A stretch of 64,000 bases of DNA from Sodiomyces alkalinus F11 (Eukaryota; Ascomycota; Sordariomycetes; Glomerellales; Plectosphaerellaceae), in the NCBI RefSeq assembly GCF_003711515.1, contig NW_021167080.1, positions 4,893,255-4,957,254 of the forward strand, read 5' to 3'. A model generated the notes under the pieces. The model saw only the letters and a list, made by a program, of their open reading frames with translations, had not been told where the DNA came from and made no database searches. A program made the translations under genes and the position numbers. This document shows, in pieces, positions 22,716 to 33,322 of this stretch; position 1 is the first letter of the stretch, and each line of letters opens with the position of its first letter.

Positions 22716-24196
22716 ATGTCCTATCCATATCCGAACCAGGGCTACGGGCCTTGTGCGTCACCCTGACCTTGTCCCTACTCTAAACCTCAAACTCCGCACA
22801 GCTAACAGCCGCTCAGACCCGCCCCAACAGGGCCAATATCCTCCTACTCAGAGCTACCAACAAGGAGCCTATCCTTCTAACCAAGGCTATCAACAAGGGG
22901 CCCATCCCCCCTCTCCGTACGGAGCTCCTCCTCCAGCCCAACCACATGCCCACGGCTATCCACCCCCTGGCCCGCCTCCTGGTCAGTATGGAGGACCCCC
23001 TCCCACCACTCCGTACAACCAGCCCCAGAATTACGGTCAGCCCTCGCCTGCACCTCAACCGCCGGGTTACTATGGTACTCCTCAGCCTCCTCCAACCCAA
23101 CAATACCCACAATACGGCGCACCACCGTCCGGCCCTCCAGTTCCGCCGACCCCGCCATCGATCGGCTACTCTCCTCGACAGCCCATCCAATGGAACGCCG
23201 ACCCCGACGCCGCAGCGGCACGCGCTGCCATGAAAGGCTTCGGCACCGACGAAAAAAACCTCATCCGCTGCCTCGCCACCAGGGACCCGCTCCAGATCAT
23301 GGAAATCAACGCCTCGTTCGAGCGACAGTTCCGACGCAACCTCGAAGCGGACATCAAGTCGGAAACGAGCGGCTGGTTCCGCGAGGGCCTCGTCTCCATC
23401 GTCCGCGGGCCGCTCTGGTCCGACGTGCAGAACCTGCGCGCCGCGCTCGACGGGCCGGGCACCAAGGAGCTGGTCCTCAACGACATCCTGCTGGGCCGCT
23501 CCAACGCCGACCTGAGGGCCATCAAGGACGCGTACAGCACGGCTTTCCGCCGGAGCTTGGAAGAGGACGTCCGCGGCGACCTGAGCATGAAGACGAAGCG
23601 TCACTTCGATATGGTCCTGAGCGCGACAAGGGCCGAGGACGCGGCGCCGGTGGATCCGGCCCAGGTGGAGAACGATGTGATGGATTTGTATCGCGCCACC
23701 GAGGGGAAGCTGGGCACGGATGAGATGATTGTGTGCAGCATCCTCACTTCGCGCAATGACAACCAGATCCGCGCCATTGCCCATGCTTATGGGCGGAAGT
23801 TTATGAAGAGCTTGGAGCAGGTCATCAAATCTGTATGGCCTTTTTTTTTTTTCCTCTTCTTTTTTTTTTTTTTTTGTCGTTTCTTATTACTAACCATTGT
23901 GTTTTCAGGAATTCTCTGGCCACATGGAAGATGCGCTCCTCTACCAGCTCCGCCATGGCATGGACAAGTACATGCACGCAACCGAGTTGCTCGAAGACTC
24001 CATGAAGGGATTGGGAACTAAGGACCACCTCCTCGTCAGCCGCGTCGTACGCTTCCATTGGGACAAGAACTTCCTGGCAAACGTCGTGGCTGCGTACCAA
24101 CAAAAATACGGCAATACGTTGGCGAAGCGCATTCATGGCGAGACAAGCGGCGACTATCGACTGCTGATGTTGGCCTGTATCGGGGAGCGCGTTTGA
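22716..24196 (+). CDS. Annexin with Pro/Gln/Tyr/Gly-rich N-terminal tail, 446 aa, three exons
   Basis: Exons are 22716-22752, 22817-23832 and 23909-24196; phases agree throughout and the first exon encodes only MSYPYPNQGYGP. Residues 1-140 are a low-complexity tail of PPGQYG/GYQQGA-type repeats, like the tails of animal annexins A7 and A11. Four annexin repeats follow from about residue 145, each opening with a recognisable type-2 calcium loop or its derivative: MKGFGTDEKNL, LDGPGTKELVL, TEGKLGTDEMIV and MKGLGTKDHLL. Repeat ends show the family pattern (GRKFMKSLEQ, QQKYGNTLAKRI). It should bind phosphatidylserine membranes in a calcium-dependent way in the cytosol; in filamentous fungi annexins are linked to secretion and hyphal tips, but the precise role is open. 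The second intron carries long T runs. Confidence 0.93.
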
Positions 24197-24968
24197 CGGG
24201 AGGCTGTCCTATAATCCTAGGTCTGTGGTCCGGGGGGGGTGGGCGTTTTGGTAAGGTTGGGTTTGCAAGCTTCTAAGAATAGGTAGGATACCTAAGGATA
24301 CCTCGCCGGTATGGAAGGAAAAGATTACACCATCACCCTCAGTCCACAGCAACAGTAATATCAATATCATAATTTTTTCTTTACGTTAATGGTGGGACGC
24401 CTCACACCTTGTTCCCTTGCAGAAACCTTAAAGAAGATTTAACTCTCATAGTCCCCAGGTGTGAAATGGCACGGCCATGATGGACCACCTCTATGAATTT
24501 TCTCAAGAGTCTTATAATTCGTTCTGACGAGTCGCCTGTACCTTCACAAATTGTCCCTACGAGTTGCCGAGAATACTAACCAGGTGACTATATCTCTTGT
24601 GACCCGTGACTGACCTTATGGAAAACTCATTCTACCCGGGAGCCTCCCTGGAGTATATATAATACCTCTGAACCACCCTCTTTTGCCTACTACATTGCCT
24701 TTTCTTTTCTTCAACTCGTCTGCCAGAAGTGTTTCTGAAGAATCTCCATTTTGGCCATTTCCTGGTTGTCAACCTTTCACCCTTGGTAGTTGGCAGTTGA
24801 GACAATTTGCCTTGTCTACATAATTTCCGAGTATGTCTTCCCACTTCATTGCCCTGGTGCCCTCAGCTGCCTCGTCTTCGTCGAAGCAGTCCCAGCTGAT
24901 ATATATGCCCGAATTCTAGGAAACCGCCAAAAAAAGCAAATAACCTCACGACATCAGAGCAAGCCACC
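24197..24968. other. Intergenic region with promoter of the 212-aa gene
   Basis: The first part is the annexin 3' UTR, with a G8 run (about 24233-24240) and GGTAGGATACCTAAGGATACCT (about 24283-24304), a variant of the TACCTAAGG motif. The second half is the promoter of the next gene, with a TATA element at 24654-24662. No gene. Confidence 0.45.
24654..24662 (+). promoter_or_regulatory. Candidate TATA box upstream of the 212-aa protein gene
   Basis: TATATATAA lies about 307 bases before the ATG at 24969. That distance implies a leader of about 250 nt or an intron in the 5' UTR, so the assignment is tentative. Confidence 0.3.
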
Positions 24969-25607
24969 ATGGATTTAATTTCAAACCACGGGATCCTCAG
25001 CTTCAACAGCGCCGAGCCAGCAACTACCTCGCCTCCCGAAGAGACGTGGCATGCGCTCATCCTCGCCCGTATCCCCCCCTTACCCAGAAGTCTGAGAACG
25101 CAAGAGCCCCCGCCCTTCATCGACCCAATGGCACCAATGGGCTTCAGGTGGGCAGAGGAGTTCCGCGTCAACCCCATGCCAACCGACGACCCCTGGACAT
25201 ACAAAGACCAGATGCTCACCGCGCTCTTCTTCCCCTGGCCCGAGCTACCCCGATCGGCGCGCGTTCCCTGGACGCCCGCGGAGGAGAGAAACGTCATGAT
25301 ACGGCTCGAGCGGCTCATCCCGCGCTTCGAACACTGGTACGGCTTCTCGGATGCGGGTTTCGCGGCTTGGGTGCGCCGGCACCAAAACGCGATGGAGAAG
25401 GGCTGGGCGCGCGTGATTGACGAGTTTGTCGTCGAAAAACGCGTGTCGGGGGACGACGAGGGCGCGGGGACGACCCGGTTCGTTTGGGACGAGGGGGCAT
25501 GGCTTAGACGATACTTGCGTCTCGTTCATTTGCGCGACGTGATGGTCAGCCATCGTCTGCGCGTCATCTTTGGGATCCGCGACGAGGAGAGCCTGGAAAG
25601 CTTCTAG
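24969..25607 (+). CDS. Hypothetical protein, 212 aa
   Basis: A single exon starting at ATGGATTTAATTTC in a purine-rich context (GCCACCATGG-like, CAAGCCACCATGGAT), a strong initiation site. The protein has no signal peptide and no membrane helix. It is rich in Trp, Arg and Pro, with an N-terminal Pro-rich part (residues 30-60: RIPPLPRSLRTQEPPPFIDP) and a likely helical C-terminal half (TPAEERNVMIRLERLIPRF, WVRRHQNAMEKGWARVIDEF, GAWLRRYLRLVHLRDVMVSH). I do not recognise the family. Composition and frame quality argue that it is a real gene; a taxonomically restricted orphan is the most cautious description. Confidence 0.6.
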   Translation: MDLISNHGILSFNSAEPATTSPPEETWHALILARIPPLPRSLRTQEPPPFIDPMAPMGFRWAEEFRVNPMPTDDPWTYKDQMLTALFFPWPELPRSARVPWTPAEERNVMIRLERLIPRFEHWYGFSDAGFAAWVRRHQNAMEKGWARVIDEFVVEKRVSGDDEGAGTTRFVWDEGAWLRRYLRLVHLRDVMVSHRLRVIFGIRDEESLESF

Positions 25608-26499
25608 GGAGAGCGTTTCGAGGCGTTTCAGCGTTTTTGGGTCGCCCGCCCGCCTGGTGGTGGTCGTCCGAGCAGACCTCGGCGGTACAGGTGGTACTGC
25701 CATGTGCATGTTCCATTGCGTACCATGGCGCAAAGGCGGGGTTGGAATCCCGTGATGACGATGAGGAGGTTTTGGAGTGCGTTGAGGGTGGGTGAGACTG
25801 TGGTTGCTCCCCGGTTTTCTCGGATCCGAGAGGGGGGTCGAGGTCGGGGCCGGGAGGTCCGAAGTGGTCGGGCTCGTGGTGGTGGTCGGCGTGGTCGTGG
25901 TGGTTAGGTTTTTTTCTTCTTTTTTCCCTTTTCTTTTTTCTTCTCCGTGTTGCTGTGATGGCCGCAGTGATTGACCCAGGGACAAGGGACAAGGGAGGAG
26001 GAGACAAGCTTGCCGCCTGCTCGTGAACTGAAATATCCCCACGTGCTATCTTATTTCTTTAAAAAGAAAAAAAAAGTCAAGACATCCCAGTTGAGCAGCA
26101 GATGAGGATTATATATGCCAGCTGGGTTTGTTTTTTAACTGACTTAGCTTTTAATTGAGAGGCATTAAATAACCTTATTAGCAAGTTTGGCTTTGGCGGG
26201 CACTAGAAGAGATAGAGGTCATCGCGACTAATAGGCTATTTGACCTAATAGAACGCGTCTCCTGTATCGGCCTTTTTTGAATGAATTGTCTGTCGCACAG
26301 ACTGTTACAGTAAGTGAGCAAAAGTTTCGGGATAACCCAAAGTAGAATGTTTCGAAGCTTTTGGGGAACACTTTTCTATCAGGGCAAAACCATGTTATCT
26401 TGCAAAAGTAACGAATCACTGGATCTATCAAATATACCCAAATTATTACTCACCCACTGTAAACAGACACAGACCGTAGTTTTTACGGTTCCGTAACAG

Positions 26500-27640
26500 G
26501 CACGGAATTCCCCGAGCAATGTAACCTCGGTAATCTAGGTGGATATCTGCAGAATTTTCACTATAGATATCACGGTACTAGTAGTTCCCTAATAGTCCTG
26601 TGTTGGATATTAAATAAACCGTAGTCTCTTATAGTTATAACCTCGGTAATCCGGGCGAATAGACACCTATAGAATTTCTACTATAGATAAAACGGTGGCA
26701 GTAGTTCCCTACTAGTCCTCTAGGTAATATAACTGTATATAATTATCTTAATAAATCGACGATTTTAACCCCTAGATTTTAACTATATTTTAACGGTTCT
26801 AGTTATACTATATTTAATAATTAAGAGTCTTACTTACTAAGTTACGGTATATTCTTTTACCTATTCTACTACCGTTTAACGGCTATACTAGCCGGCAAAG
26901 CTATAGTAAACCGAGAACTATTTATAATCCTACTAAAATAACTACTTTAGTAACGCACCTTCGGCAAGATAAATAAGACGAGCCCTATAGTCTATTATAT
27001 CTATAAGGACTAGGAGCTTTAGAGCCGCCGCTATAAATTAGTAGCTATATTTAATAACGTTTAGCGATATTTAGACCCTAGTAACCCGGTATTCCCTCTA
27101 TAGAAACCTAACCTACCCGACTATACTAACTTCTAGGCTATCTAAGTCGTTATAATTATAGGGTATACGTTTATATAGACTACGGATTTAACGACTAATA
27201 GGTAATACTCTTATAAAACGGCAATTAACTTTTAGAAGATACTAAAGCTCTAATTCGACGAATACCTTAAAGGCGTTAACGTCGTATAAATATCGTAGGC
27301 TACTATTATTACTAAAAGCCGTAAATAACTATTATATAGTGCTACGCCTTATAAGGCCTATAACAACATCTACTACGATACTCCCTAGTATCTTATTATG
27401 TGCTAGACTAATATCTATAATAAGTATACTAAGTATATCTAGATGTCTAGGAATACCCTTAAAAAGCTTAATAAGTAGGTAAAGATATAGGGGAAGTCAC
27501 TTAAGCGTTACCGCGACGCTAATATAATACCTATTATGCCCTATCTAGGTATATCTCTGGCCAGCCAGTACTATAAAACCTAGGGCTTCTAGGATTTAAA
27601 AGGACGCCCTTAGGGTGCGATAAATAGTGTGAACATAAGA
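26500..27640 (+). mobile_element. RIP-degraded repeat/transposon relic
   Basis: The segment is AT-rich, very high in TA dinucleotide and nearly lacks CA/TG compared with its flanks, the signature of repeat-induced point mutation. Inside it, a + strand frame from about 27320 to 27610 reads as protein if the many TAG and a few TAA stops are viewed as former CAG/CAA codons: NNIYYDTP, NTLKKLNK, KSLKRYRDANIIPIMPYLG, SLASQYYKT. Nearly all stops in that frame are TAG, as C-to-T change at CpA predicts. I cannot name the element class; no terminal repeats are clear. Confidence 0.6.
26522..26730 (+). repeat. Diverged direct repeat, two copies, about 117-bp period
   Basis: Copy 1 (26522-26610) and copy 2 (26638-26730) share TAACCTCGGTAATC, AGAATTT, CTATAGATA, ACGGT and AGTAGTTCCCTA-TAGTCCT in the same order. 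Differences are largely transitions. They could be sub-repeats of a terminal or internal transposon region that was then mutated by RIP. Confidence 0.65.
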
Positions 27641-28748
27641 TATCTTCTCTAATCTAGGGGGGCGCACTTATACTCTTAGTCTAGGGGAATAGAATATGGA
27701 TAATTCCGCGTGTACCTTGACCCGAATATTCTGACATAGCTCGTCCATGTCCGACCGAGCATTCCCTGCACCTAATTCAAACCCAAATAGTACCTAAGGT
27801 AGAGCTAATTACTAGTCTCGATACTTTGCTTCGTGGTACAGTAAGCAAAAGCTCAATTACGTAATCGCGCATTAAACGCGCCTGCAAGGAAGCACGAACG
27901 AATAGTTGTGCCAAGATCCTAACGAATAATTGTCAAGACGGTGTTGACCGCGACAAACCGGTGGATATGATAAACAGCATAAAAACAGCCGCAAATGTGC
28001 TGTTTCAATTCAAGCTTCTTGAACTGATCTGTATATGTAGGAGAGAAAAATGGTTCGGAAGATTTTAATATGGCCGTTCCTGTCCGCGGAACAGCTGTAC
28101 CTTTGTTGTTCCGTCTCTACAGCCAAATAAGTTTGCTTGGTTAAGGTATATACGCCTTTGTCACTAGTCCCTAAAATAACCAGTATAGGAAAGGTGGACC
28201 TGTCAAATTGGGTTAGTGCATGAATTAGGGTCTAAAAATTTATATCAGTCCCACTTATCTTACCCCACTTACTTATTGCATGGCCCCTTTCCTCTTTTAA
28301 TATAACTAAACCGCCTCGTTTTCGTTTTCCGCCTTCCCACTTTCTAAACACTTTTTTGCCTAACAAAACGCGACCTCGATAGCCACCCTCGAGCTAGGCG
28401 CGTCGTGTATATTGTCAACGCCAGCCCCAGAATTCTGCCAGTCCAGGAGGTAAGTCAACGCCTGCGTAACCACGCGACAATACGTCAAAGCAAGACTGAT
28501 TAACAATGTTGCAGATCGGATTTTCCGCTCTGGTCCATCGGCTGGATTGCAGCCAGGCCGCTCAACTCAGAAGAGCTCACCTGTTTGGCAATCGGTGAGA
28601 GTCCGTGAGACTAGGAATTCGCATCTCATCTCATCTCCATCAGTTGCCTTTCTCTACTCTTCTCCCTCTTATTCATATTCTTCTTTCTATCCTTACCCTC
28701 TCCTGTTCGTGGCCTCTTTCCGCCCCAGGCTCCTGCCATCCTGCAGGC

Positions 28749-31700
28749 ATGCAAGAACTGGCGGACAGCGTGATGGGGGACGGGGATCCCATCGGTCGCG
28801 GCCATAGCCCGCTTAGCCAACTATTGGCAGAGACGGACGGGAACGACGCGGTCCCTGCCATGACTCTTGCTTCTGCGACTGCCGGTGCCAGTCCCGCAGC
28901 CTCTTCTACCGTGTCTTCGGGGGCGAGTCCTCGTCTGTCTCCCACACCGACGGTTAGCGATTCTCCAGCCACGGGGGCAGATACAGAACCACAAACTCAA
29001 GGTCCTGGACGGGACGCTCAAAATCGCAACCAGCCAGACGCCAACTGGTCGTCCCAATCGGCCAACCGAGGCCAGTCTGCCGGCCAGGAACCCGAGTCAA
29101 CGGAGCATGCCGACGACATACCTATGGTCGATGCCCCCTCCGTGCTCTCGAAGCCTTCTTCTCCAGAGCCAACTGACGCCTCTCCCGTCCCTGTTCCCAC
29201 TGAAGGCACCTCGCCTACCGTGGCGAATACGAATGCTGCGCAAGGAGCCGCAGAAGACCGTTCTGCCATTGACGTCGATGCCAATGCCGACAAGACAGGC
29301 AACACATCAGCGACCGCGGCTACGGCGACGGCGACGACGACAACCATCGCCACCAACGGTGATCCCGTCTCGGCCCCTCCCAACCGCCCGTCTTCTCTGC
29401 CGCCAGTGAATCCAGGCTCGTCTTGGTCTGGCCCCGTGTCCCGCCCTAACTCTGCAGGACCCTCGACCAGTGCCTCGACAGGCGCCATAGAGCTACCGGC
29501 GTCACAAATCCCCCCTCAGACTCTTTCCCAGCCGCAGTCATCTTTCGGCACGAACCATCAGCCGTCCTCTGCGCCGTTGCCCTCGAATGGACTGGTTTCA
29601 TCCCGCCCAACCTCCCTCTCGAACCCTTCCCTCTCATACCCCTCAAGCCAACCACCTACCAGTCCGGTCCATCCAGCACAGCCTCTCCCGTCTACACAGG
29701 CCAACCTTGCTCAGCAGTGGAAGCTACCCTATGCGGCGCCACCTCTTACTCAGCCGGCCGACCTGAACCAGCCGCGGCCGGGTTTGCATCCACGCGAGCA
29801 CATCCCGAGCCCCCCATGCGCAACGCCGGCCGTGCCGGCCATGCCGGCTGCCAAGTTCAACGACGAGTGCAAGGTGCTCGGCCGCCTTATCCATATGGCA
29901 TCCCCCCAGGCCGTTCGATCGGTCGTTCGAGACAACTGGCACAAATGCCTCCTGGGTTCCGACTATCACTTGGCTTTTATTGTAAGTTTTTCCGGGGTTC
30001 TTTTTTCTTCTTTTTTTTTTCTTTTTTTCTTTTTTTTTTTCTTTTTCTTTTTTTCTTTTTTTCTTTTTTTCCCCACCGCGGAAAATCCCCCCCTCGACTC
30101 TTTTTGGCTAACACCATTCTTTCTTCTCGTCCCAGGCAAATGCCACCGTCCACCACGCCAGCGGGGAAGTCATTAACCGCGCCCTGCGCGACTTTGGACA
30201 AAAACTAATCCAGGACACCAAAGGCGCCTTTGCCCAGCACCTGACCACGGAGATTCTCGACGACATCGCCCCGGTTGTTATCCAGAAGGCGAGCGACCGC
30301 TTCCTCGACCGGGCCCTCCAGGCTCGTCTGCCCACCATTCCCGCCAGGTCTCTGCTCAACGCTCTGGCCCGCTCCGAGCGCCTCGGGTACGACGCTGACG
30401 ACATTGTCGCGGACGCGAACGAGAACGTCTTCCCGCCGCTTGACCCCGCGACCAGACCGTTCGCTGCCCACCAGAACACTGCTGTTGCCAACACGACCGC
30501 TCCTAAAACGACCTCTGTCAACACGACTGCTGCCAACGTCGGCCAACCTCGTCCGGCGCAGCCTTACCCATCGGTCTCGTCCCATCAGTCTCGCCCCAAA
30601 CCCGCCTCGACAGTTCCGAAGCCACGGCTCCAGAATGGTCACCCGTCAGCCTCAGCGTCGCGTCCAAATTACATCACGCTGTCGCGTCATAAGCACACAC
30701 CCCCAGCACCACCCCATACGCCGACGCCCGCCGGCAATTCTTTCAAGAAACCTCCCCCATCCTCCTTGCCAGGATCGTCAAAACGACGCCAATGCCCTCT
30801 TTGCATGCGCTCGTTCGACTCGCAGGGTCCCTATGGGCATGTAAGTTTTCCTTGACTTTTTTTCATTTTTATTTTTATTTTTTATTTTTTATTTTATTTT
30901 ACCGTCAAGTTACGTTTCTTACTAAACAAAACCATACAGCATGTGCGTAAGCTGGTGTGTAAAAAGCCCATCCCGCGAGGTGGCTGGCATGCGACCTGCA
31001 CCCGATGCGGCCAAGGTTTCGTGAGCAATATGGGCCTCCACTATCACACGGTCAACAAAGTGTGCGGCGAGGAAAAGAACAGCGATTTGAAGTTTCCGTC
31101 GTCTCCGGCTGCTCCCCATCCCGCCGCAACACCCGCCAGGACCCCTGCCGCGAGACCCGCCGAGCGCCCCGACGATACACCCCCTCTCATCCAGAGCGAC
31201 ATCGCCGGCTACGCGCCTCCGCCACCTGCAGCAGCACCACCGGCCGGCCGCTCATCCAGCCAGCCGTCGTCGTTCGCAACGCCCGGTGGACCCGGCCGTA
31301 GCACCCCCACCACCTCCTCTCTCGGCCATGGCATCAAACATCGGGATGTTAAGATATTCGACGAGATCAGCCCGGCGGCCAACGCCTCCATGCACCGGGA
31401 GCTCCTCTTCGCCAAAGAAACCTACAAGACGCGTGCCGACCAAGCGCGCCAGACGGTGCCAGACCGGGACGAGCTGACTCGGCAGCTGCAGAGCTTGCGG
31501 AACTGCATGAACAGCAGGATGAGCACCATCCGGCGCAAGTACGGCGTGCGCATCCGCGAGCGCCGAGACCAGGACGAGCTCGACGAAGAGCGCAGCTGGT
31601 TCGAGGTGTCGCCGGGCCCGTCGACCGGTTCTCACACGCCCGTCGGCGGCGGCGGCGGCGGCGGCGGTTATACTTCGTCGTTCAGGACGGGCGACAAGCG

Positions 31701-32076
31701 GCCCGGCGGCGGCGGGTCGGTCGCTTGGGCGCCGCCCGATAAACGGCCTAGGCTCGCTGGTCCTGGTTCTGGTTCTGGTTCTGGTTCGACGGCAGCGGCG
31801 CCGCCCACCCCTTTGAAGACGCTGTCTGTTTCGGAGATGAATGGTGGGCTGCACGGCACGTCTGCGACGGCGGCGGTGCAGGATCCTACTGCTTTGACCG
31901 CCGCCGCTGCTGCTGCTGCTGCTGCGACATCGGTGCCGCGGGGGTCCGTATCGTCATCGACAACCATGGCGGCGCAGAGTAAAACAATGCCCTCACGAAC
32001 TGGTGGCGGGATTCTGTATCAGCCTGTGGAGATTGATTCAAGCTCAGACTCGGAGAGTGATATTCCCGCGGAGTAA
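28749..32076 (+). CDS. Paired C2HC zinc-finger protein, 1024 aa, three exons
   Basis: Exons 28749-29981, 30136-30840 and 30940-32076 join in phase 0. Residues 1-400 are disordered, rich in Ser/Pro/Thr/Ala. Around residues 370-500 a helical domain appears (EVINRALRDFGQKLIQDTK, TEILDDIAPVVIQKASDRF). Two zinc-binding units with identical spacing follow: C631-x2-C634-x12-H647-x5-C653 and C666-x2-C669-x12-H682-x5-C688. The first is interrupted exactly by intron 2 (GPYGH|HVRKLVC). A charged helical segment (about residues 780-860: RELLFAKETYKTRADQARQ, IRRKYGVRIRERRDQDELDEE), Gly and GSGSGS linkers and a polyalanine run come next. The C-terminus, PVEIDSSSDSESD, resembles a SUMO-interaction motif followed by acidic phospho-sites. 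Nuclear function is likely (DNA, RNA or SUMO-linked); family not recognised. The introns contain long T runs. The start is the first in-frame ATG. Confidence 0.8.
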
Positions 32077-32729
32077 GTACCTAAGGAGGTGGTGGGCGCC
32101 CCGGGGATCAGGGGGGTGCGAAGGAAGTACACCACGAGGATGGGGAGTTTCGGGACAACGTCGTCACGTTGCTTTTGGTTTCCGCTCTGTACGTTGCGTT
32201 TAGGACACGGATTGCCCCGGGTATACTACCGATGCTACGGGAGGAGGGTCTAAGGCACCAACTCTGGGGTCATTAACGGGTTCATCATTTAAAGTCTATG
32301 CGATGGGCATTATCGTAAAGGGTGGGTAGAGGGGGGAAACGAAAGGGCAGCAGAGCAGGGATGGATAAGATTCTGGGGTCGCTGAGGTGCTTATTATACG
32401 ACATGGGTCGTACTCTGATAATTTTGCTCGGGCTCTTTCGGAAGATCCAGGTCTGCTGGGTCCTTGAAGAGTTATAATGAAGGCTGTATAATCAGAACTT
32501 GCTAATCACACTACTTGTTACATGGAGATGCCGTGAAAGCCTCGGAATCATGTTGATGATGGATGGTGAGACTACCTGCCTTTATGTTTCCACCTATTGA
32601 CTCCATTACATGCATCGCCTTACAGAGTCGTAGTAGACAAGACTTTTAAGGTACGCTGCTAGGATAAAAGTGTACCAGGCTGAATAACAATTCGGGCTGG
32701 TTATACTTAAGAACAAAAAAAGAATTGGA
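32077..32729. other. 3' flank of zinc-finger gene
   Basis: About 650 bases between the zinc-finger gene and the tRNA gene. Note that the stop codon at 32074-32076 overlaps a good GTAAGT donor (32073-32078), so alternative splicing that reads past the stop is possible. No other coding signal. Confidence 0.4.
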
Positions 32730-32840
32730 TGTCCCCGGTGAGGGTCGAACTCACGACCTTTAGATGTCTCCAAATCTTTTCGACTTGGTCATATTCATTG
32801 CTGATATGAGACTACTGCGCTACCGCTGCGCCACGGAGAC
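32730..32840 (-). tRNA. tRNA-Met (CAT), elongator type, with a 39-nt intron
   Basis: On the minus strand the 7-bp acceptor stem GTCTCCG/CGGGGAC (one T-G pair), a D arm GCGCAGCGGTAGCGC and a T arm GTGAG-TTCGACC-CTCAC are clear. The anticodon CAT (32806-32808 complement) sits in CTCATA, and the arm TAGTCTCATA...ATCTA matches eukaryotic elongator tRNA-Met rather than initiator (no AU-start acceptor typical of initiators, and an ordinary T loop). The intron, 32766-32804, starts one base 3' of the anticodon as usual. The 3' CCA is not encoded. Confidence 0.9.
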
Positions 32841-33322
32841 GTTGATGGGTCTGTCTCTTAACCGCCATATATACACTACCTTACTCCGTAGCATAGGGAA
32901 CACCGGAACACCCTACCAAGATCACCATTTTTTTTTGTTTCTTCAATCATCTCCTCTCCTCTCTTTTCCTTTCCTTTTTTTCTTTCGAAAAAATAATAAT
33001 AATCTATTTCTTAATTCATGGTTTGGAACAGTATTATTTCCGAAAATTGCATGTTAGAAACTTTCCGGTTCTAGCTGTATATTGTGCGTATCATCATGTT
33101 GGTACCGTCTTCTCTGCCAAAACGCCTTGGGCCCGTCCATCTTCCCCATGTGCATCAAAAACTCCATTATCCCCATCATTACCGTCTATTATCTTCCATC
33201 CAATCCCCCGACTTCACTCTATAATGCCAATATTTCTGATTCTACCAACCGAACAAGATGGCAAGAGAAAGAAAAAACAGGTCTATTTGGAATGCAATTC
33301 GAATCGATGCTCCGCATGAAAA
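32841..33322. other. Spacer between tRNA-Met and the PRM10-like gene 3' end
   Basis: It contains TACTCCGTA (about 32882-32890), T-rich stretches (32929-32985) and the 3' UTR of the minus-strand PRM10-like gene. No gene. Confidence 0.4.

Larger units (their letters stand above)
25608..28748. other. AT-rich gene desert around the RIP relic
   Basis: No intact gene. The first 430 bases are GC-rich 3' flank of the 212-aa gene. From about 26040 the base composition falls sharply; 26500-27640 is the RIP-like relic described separately. From 27650 to 28748 composition recovers slowly, and 28550-28748 is the pyrimidine-rich leader of the zinc-finger gene. A run of T at 25906-25945 precedes the AT-rich part. 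Confidence 0.5.

Noticed and set aside
22813..23784. 323-codon antisense frame over annexin
   Set aside because: Arg/Val/Gly-rich shadow of the annexin coding strand.
26500..27640. Calling the AT-rich block a centromere fragment or a named transposon class
   Set aside because: It is too short for a centromere, and no terminal repeat or transposase motif can be read with confidence.
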